From Synechococcus sp. HW_metabat.54 (GTDB lineage: Bacteria; Cyanobacteriota; Cyanobacteriia; PCC-6307; Cyanobiaceae), in contig JAAZVJ010000037.1 in NCBI GenBank assembly GCA_018623675.1, forward strand, positions 1 through 8,046: a DNA stretch of 8,046 nt, read 5' to 3'. A model generated the notes under the pieces. It worked only from the letters and a program-made list of their open reading frames with translations, was not told the DNA's origin and searched no databases. The first letter of the stretch is position 1; every line of letters begins with the position of its first letter. This document shows, piece by piece, positions 5,187-8,046 of the stretch. Position numbers and translations under genes: made by a program.

Positions 5187-7160
5187 TCAGTCAGCAACAG
5201 CAGCAGAGGAACGGCGGCGACGACGACGCGGTTCTTGATCGCTGCTTTCCGGCTCCGTTTGCGCAGGCTGGTCGACAGCAGCCGGGGCAGCTGATGCGGC
5301 AACAGGTTCAGATGCCGGCGTAATCGTGACCGTGGGCTCTTCAAACCCGGTCAGGGTGGCTTCCAGGGGCGTGATCTCCACCAGCAAAGGCGTGGAATCG
5401 GTATTGGACGCGGGGGAAGGTTTGCTGCCTTGATCCGCAGAGGCACCCGACCGTGCCGCACCTCGACCACCGCCGCGGCCGCCACGGCGGCGGCGGCGGC
5501 CGGAACTGGCGGCAAGCTGTTGACGAGCCTGCTCAAGCACCTCCTCTTCGTTCTCGCCTGGGCGAACAACCCTCACCATCAGGTTGTCGGCTTCCGGTGG
5601 GTTCTCAAGAAGCAAGGCGGGGCTCAAACCAAGCCAACCAAAGACCTGCTCTTGCTCGTCACTCATGGGCACCGCCACGAGTTCCGGTTCTGGGCGACGG
5701 TTGGACGGTTCTGTGGCAGCTTCAGCCGAGGTTCCAGGCTGCGGTTGCGTTACCCCATCGCCAGCACTGACGGGCTGATCGCCGGTTTCCTCCAAGACGA
5801 CGGAGCCCGCAGCACCGGCCCGGCCACGGCCACCACGGCGACGACGGCCACCACTCTCTCCGGGTGTCGCCGCCTCGGCACGCGCTGAAGCGGCGGACCG
5901 CACCAGGCCAGTGGCGGTTGACAAAGGCTGCAGCAGATCTTTCCCAGGCAGCACCGCCACATGGCCTAAACCACCACAGCTGGGGCAAGCCCGCCCGAAC
6001 AGCTCATAGATGTTCTGACCCTGGCGCTTACGAGTGAGTTCCACCAAACCCAACTCCGAGAGTTGGGCAATCTGCGGACGGGCAGCATCGTCACGGATCG
6101 CCGCTGTGAAGTGCTCCAGCAATTGGAGCTGATCACGACGAGAGTCCATGTCGATGAAGTCGACAATGATCACCCCACCGATATTGCGCAACTTCAACTG
6201 ACGCGCGATCTCCACCGCCGCTTCACAGTTGGTCCATAACACCGTTTCCCGGGCATTCGCCGATCGAGTGAACGATCCGGAGTTCACATCGATCACTGTG
6301 AGCGCTTCCGTGGGCTCGATGATCACGTAGCCACCGGAAGGCAAATCAACTCGGGGCTTGAGAGCATCCCGAATTGCCGCGTTCACTTTGTAGTGCTCAA
6401 GAATCTCCGTGGATTCGTGATGCGCTTCAACGAGAATGTTGTTCTCATCCTGACCGAGAAAATCGCGGACCCGATCAACGGCACCAGGGTCATCGAGCAC
6501 AACCCGCGCCAACTCCGGACCGGCGTGATCCCGCAGAATGCGATGAATGAAGTCTTCATCACGGTTCAGCAACACAGGAGGCACTGCAGCCTCGGCAGCT
6601 TTCTGAATCGCTTCCCACTGGCGCAGCAACGCCTCAAGGTCATCGATCAGCAACTCTTCGCTGATGCCTTCGGCTTCAGTACGGATCAGCAGTCCGGCCC
6701 CAGGAGGCTTCACTAACACCCCGAGAGCCCGCAGGCGATTGCGTTCGCCCTCGGCGGAAATACGCCTTGAAATGTTTACGCCCTGGCCACTGGGCTGCAG
6801 CACCAGATAACGACCAGGAAGCGCCAAATTGCCAGTGAGACGGGGTCCCTTCGTGCCGGTGGGCTCCTTCATCACCTGAACCAACACCTTCTGGCGAGGT
6901 TCAAGAAGCTCAGTAATCCCAGCCGCCCCTTTCTTTAAACGGAGAGGCCCAAGATCAGTGACATGGATGAAGCCATTTTTTTCGCTCTCACCGATATTGA
7001 CGAATGCAGCATCAATTCCTGGCAGCACGTTTTCAACGGTGCCGAGATAAACGTCGCCGATCTGGTAGCGACCCTGGGCAACGATCAACTCATCAACCCG
7101 TTCATCAGAGAGCACCGCGGCGATCCGCAGCTGCTCGGCGATGACTATTTGCTGGGGCAT
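5187..7160 (-). CDS. rne: Ribonuclease E (RNase E/G family), cyanobacterial type
   Basis: Main endoribonuclease for mRNA decay and rRNA/tRNA processing, preferring 5'-monophosphate ends and AU-rich single strands. The protein is 657 residues. Residues 1-400 are the catalytic half: an S1 RNA-binding domain (about 35-115, [21 protein letters not shown]), a 5'-sensor/RNase H-like region, DNase I-like metal-binding D291 (DVNSGSF) and D334 (VDFIDMD), and the zinc-link CPSCGG with C392 and C395. The tail (about 401-657) is low in complexity, with two Arg/Gly-rich patches (438-448, 554-570) around a less biased island (499-550, including [17 protein letters not shown]). It ends in RRRRRRSSA (645-653), the cyanobacterial nonapeptide known to bind polynucleotide phosphorylase. 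The ATG at 7160 gives the usual [10 protein letters not shown] start; no Shine-Dalgarno sequence is seen. A 251-nt leader precedes it and rnhB follows. Confidence 0.97.
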   Translation of the reverse strand: MPQQIVIAEQLRIAAVLSDERVDELIVAQGRYQIGDVYLGTVENVLPGIDAAFVNIGESEKNGFIHVTDLGPLRLKKGAAGITELLEPRQKVLVQVMKEPTGTKGPRLTGNLALPGRYLVLQPSGQGVNISRRISAEGERNRLRALGVLVKPPGAGLLIRTEAEGISEELLIDDLEALLRQWEAIQKAAEAAVPPVLLNRDEDFIHRILRDHAGPELARVVLDDPGAVDRVRDFLGQDENNILVEAHHESTEILEHYKVNAAIRDALKPRVDLPSGGYVIIEPTEALTVIDVNSGSFTRSANARETVLWTNCEAAVEIARQLKLRNIGGVIIVDFIDMDSRRDQLQLLEHFTAAIRDDAARPQIAQLSELGLVELTRKRQGQNIYELFGRACPSCGGLGHVAVLPGKDLLQPLSTATGLVRSAASARAEAATPGESGGRRRRGGRGRAGAAGSVVLEETGDQPVSAGDGVTQPQPGTSAEAATEPSNRRPEPELVAVPMSDEQEQVFGWLGLSPALLLENPPEADNLMVRVVRPGENEEEVLEQARQQLAASSGRRRRRGGRGGGRGAARSGASADQGSKPSPASNTDSTPLLVEITPLEATLTGFEEPTVTITPASEPVAASAAPAAVDQPAQTEPESSDQEPRRRRRRSSAAVAD

Positions 7161-7289
7161 GGAAACAATTGGGAAACGCCCGCAAGGACGCGATTCCGGT
7201 CGTCAGACACAGAGCCTGAGGATCGGGTGAAGAAGATTGAGGCCGAAGCCGTGGAAGAGGTCGGAGCAAAAACTCCTTTGATTGGCGCT

Positions 7290-7320
7290 CGGTTACAACA
7301 CTTTCGGCGTTGAAGAACCG
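7290..7320 (-). promoter_or_regulatory. Two-part stem-loop in the rne leader
   Basis: Read on the minus strand, an outer 5-bp stem (CGGTT with AACCG) encloses a small asymmetric internal loop (CTT opposite T), then a 6-bp inner stem (CAACGC with GTGTTG, one G-U pair) capped by CGAAA. It sits 130 nt upstream of the rne ATG. Fourteen nucleotides further on, a short GGAG/CTCC stem (7263-7276) shows a TTTTTG loop, the kind of U-rich single strand RNase E favours. Function is inferred. Confidence 0.4.
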
Positions 7321-7379
7321 GCTGCGATAGGCCCTACGTTCCTCAGGATCTGGGAATGGAAAGACCGAGACGCGGTAAT

Positions 7380-7391
7380 GGCGCTAGCGCC
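7380..7391. repeat. 12-nt perfect palindrome GGCGCTAGCGCC
   Basis: The palindrome GGCGCTAGCGCC lies 20 nt beyond the stop of the radical-SAM-associated gene and 220 nt upstream of rne. It could be a weak hairpin core (4-bp stem, CTAG loop) near a transcript end, or a dimeric-protein site. It has no T tract after it in either direction, so I do not call it a terminator. Confidence 0.35.
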
Positions 7392-7411
7392 CAAAACCTT
7401 TTGTCCTGAAG

Positions 7412-8046
7412 TCAACCTAGCACTGGGCTTTGCGACTCCTGCAGCAGCAAGGCAGTGCGTTGCACCTGATCGACCTCTAGGGGTCCACCAAGGTGTTCCT
7501 GAAGCCAGTGTTGAATCTGTGCAGGCTTGATACTGCGGCCCATTTCATCGATGGAGGCATGCAGATGAACCGTGATCCCGGCTGTTCCGGAGCTCGCCTC
7601 TAACGACAACAGAGATGAACGGCAGTCCCGCTCCCGTGGCCGTCCTTTCTTATCGGTGTCATGCCAGATGAGCTGATCCTTCTCCACCAGGGCTTGGCAC
7701 GCCTGCTCCAACACCTCAAGACATGACTGGGGTGCTGCCGAAGTGGAGTGCGCCAGAGACACACGAAAGTTCCACCTGGCGGACGCCAAACGCTGCGACA
7801 AACTCGGCTCCGAGACCGGCACCAGCTTGGCTGAAATCAAACGAAACTCCTGCGGGAGGGTCTCCTGCCAGACCTTCAGTATCAACTCTGGGTCAACCAT
7901 CTCGAGGAACTCAAGGTCCATCCATTCGCCGTGGGCTTCCACACCAAGAGGCAATGCAAGGGCCAACTGCAGACGAGGCAGTGGATGGAAGCCGCCGGTG
8001 AAACTCACCGGTAACCCCGAGCGCCGCAAGGCCCGCTCCAACATCC
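7412..8046 (-). CDS. Radical-SAM-associated protein, TIGR03936/DUF2344 C-terminal region (5' truncated by window edge)
   Basis: The frame is open to the right edge, so only the C-terminal 210 or so residues are seen. The segment ERALRRSGLPVSFTGGFHPLPRL followed by LALALPLGVEAHGEWMDLE is characteristic of the 'radical SAM-linked' family TIGR03936 (DUF2344). In cyanobacteria this is usually the tail of a longer protein with B12-binding-like and radical SAM domains (TIGR03960), which would lie beyond the window. An ATG at 8044 is in frame, but the family has sequence before this point, so it is probably an internal methionine. The last part (7412 to about 7650) is more variable. The biochemical function is unknown. 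The family is often encoded next to RNase E/G genes in other bacteria, and here it lies on the same strand upstream of rne. Confidence 0.82.
   Translation of the reverse strand, partial: MLERALRRSGLPVSFTGGFHPLPRLQLALALPLGVEAHGEWMDLEFLEMVDPELILKVWQETLPQEFRLISAKLVPVSEPSLSQRLASARWNFRVSLAHSTSAAPQSCLEVLEQACQALVEKDQLIWHDTDKKGRPRERDCRSSLLSLEASSGTAGITVHLHASIDEMGRSIKPAQIQHWLQEHLGGPLEVDQVQRTALLLQESQSPVLG

Larger units (their letters stand above)
7161..7411 (-). promoter_or_regulatory. Upstream region and likely 5' leader of rne
   Basis: These 251 nt lie between the stop of the radical-SAM-associated gene and the rne start, and are the largest gap in the window. No in-frame extension of rne is possible beyond a TGA about 13 codons upstream. 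I see potential hairpins on the minus strand at 7290-7320, 7263-7276 and 7241-7250, a pyrimidine-rich stretch around 7222-7262, and a 12-nt palindrome at 7380-7391. I could not pick a convincing promoter. E. coli rne is autoregulated through its long 5' leader, so a similar role here is reasonable but inferred. Confidence 0.5.

Noticed and set aside
4785..5294. 169-codon open frame antisense to rnhB and the rne end
   Set aside because: It is explained by GC-rich codon structure on the opposite strand; its translation is low-complexity Ser/Arg/Thr.
5174..5344. N-terminal extension of RNase HII by 57 residues
   Set aside because: It overlaps the rne coding end, and the translation is an arginine/leucine-rich artefact of that region; the family starts near residue [12 protein letters not shown].
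5461..5502. CGG-type trinucleotide repeat
   Set aside because: It encodes the Arg/Gly-rich patch of RNase E, so it is explained by coding sequence and not an independent repeat element.
6963..7530. Plus-strand open frames spanning the rne start and the upstream region
   Set aside because: They are antisense to rne and to the radical-SAM-associated gene, with no recognisable protein features or ribosome binding site.
1..8046. Mobile elements, CRISPR arrays, tRNA or rRNA genes, phage genes, toxin-antitoxin pairs
   Set aside because: I looked for them and saw none; every longer open stretch belongs to a recognised core gene.

Overview
The window looks like a chromosomal core region of a high-GC unicellular picocyanobacterium, most likely marine Synechococcus or close Cyanobium kin. 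This rests on remembered protein similarity, not a search. Supporting signs are a 106-residue S10 directly after tuf, a plant/cyanobacterial-type MPBQ/MSBQ methyltransferase, a DUF1997 protein, and an RNase E ending in the cyanobacterial arginine-rich nonapeptide. I see no tRNA, rRNA, CRISPR, insertion sequence, phage gene or other sign of transfer.

Layout. Positions 2-3175 (+): the 3' part of tuf (EF-Tu), a strong hairpin, rpsJ (S10), a stand-alone LON-domain protein overlapping by 1 nt a membrane-anchored tocopherol/plastoquinone-type methyltransferase, then a phosphoribosyltransferase 3 nt later. Positions 3172-4014 (-): prephenate dehydratase PheA, tail-to-tail with the phosphoribosyltransferase and overlapping it by 4 nt. 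Positions about 4044-4586 (+): a DUF1997 protein, divergent from pheA. Positions 4589-7160 (-): rnhB preceded by rne in one likely operon. After a 251-nt leader/intergenic region, positions 7412-8046 (-) hold the C-terminal part of a radical-SAM-associated (TIGR03936/DUF2344) protein that runs off the right edge.

The genes are mainly housekeeping: translation (EF-Tu, S10), RNA turnover (RNase E, RNase HII), aromatic amino acid synthesis (PheA) and prenylquinone synthesis (methyltransferase). Coding density is very high. No gap exceeds 300 bases; the two largest are 473-620 and 7161-7411.

I did not find a clearly new biological system. The most interesting non-coding signals are perfect inverted repeats at both convergent gene ends, each embedded in the coding sequence of one partner, and a series of potential hairpins in the rne leader that could take part in autoregulation. 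The long RNase E tail, with a conserved-looking island between arginine/glycine-rich linkers, is the most interesting protein feature.
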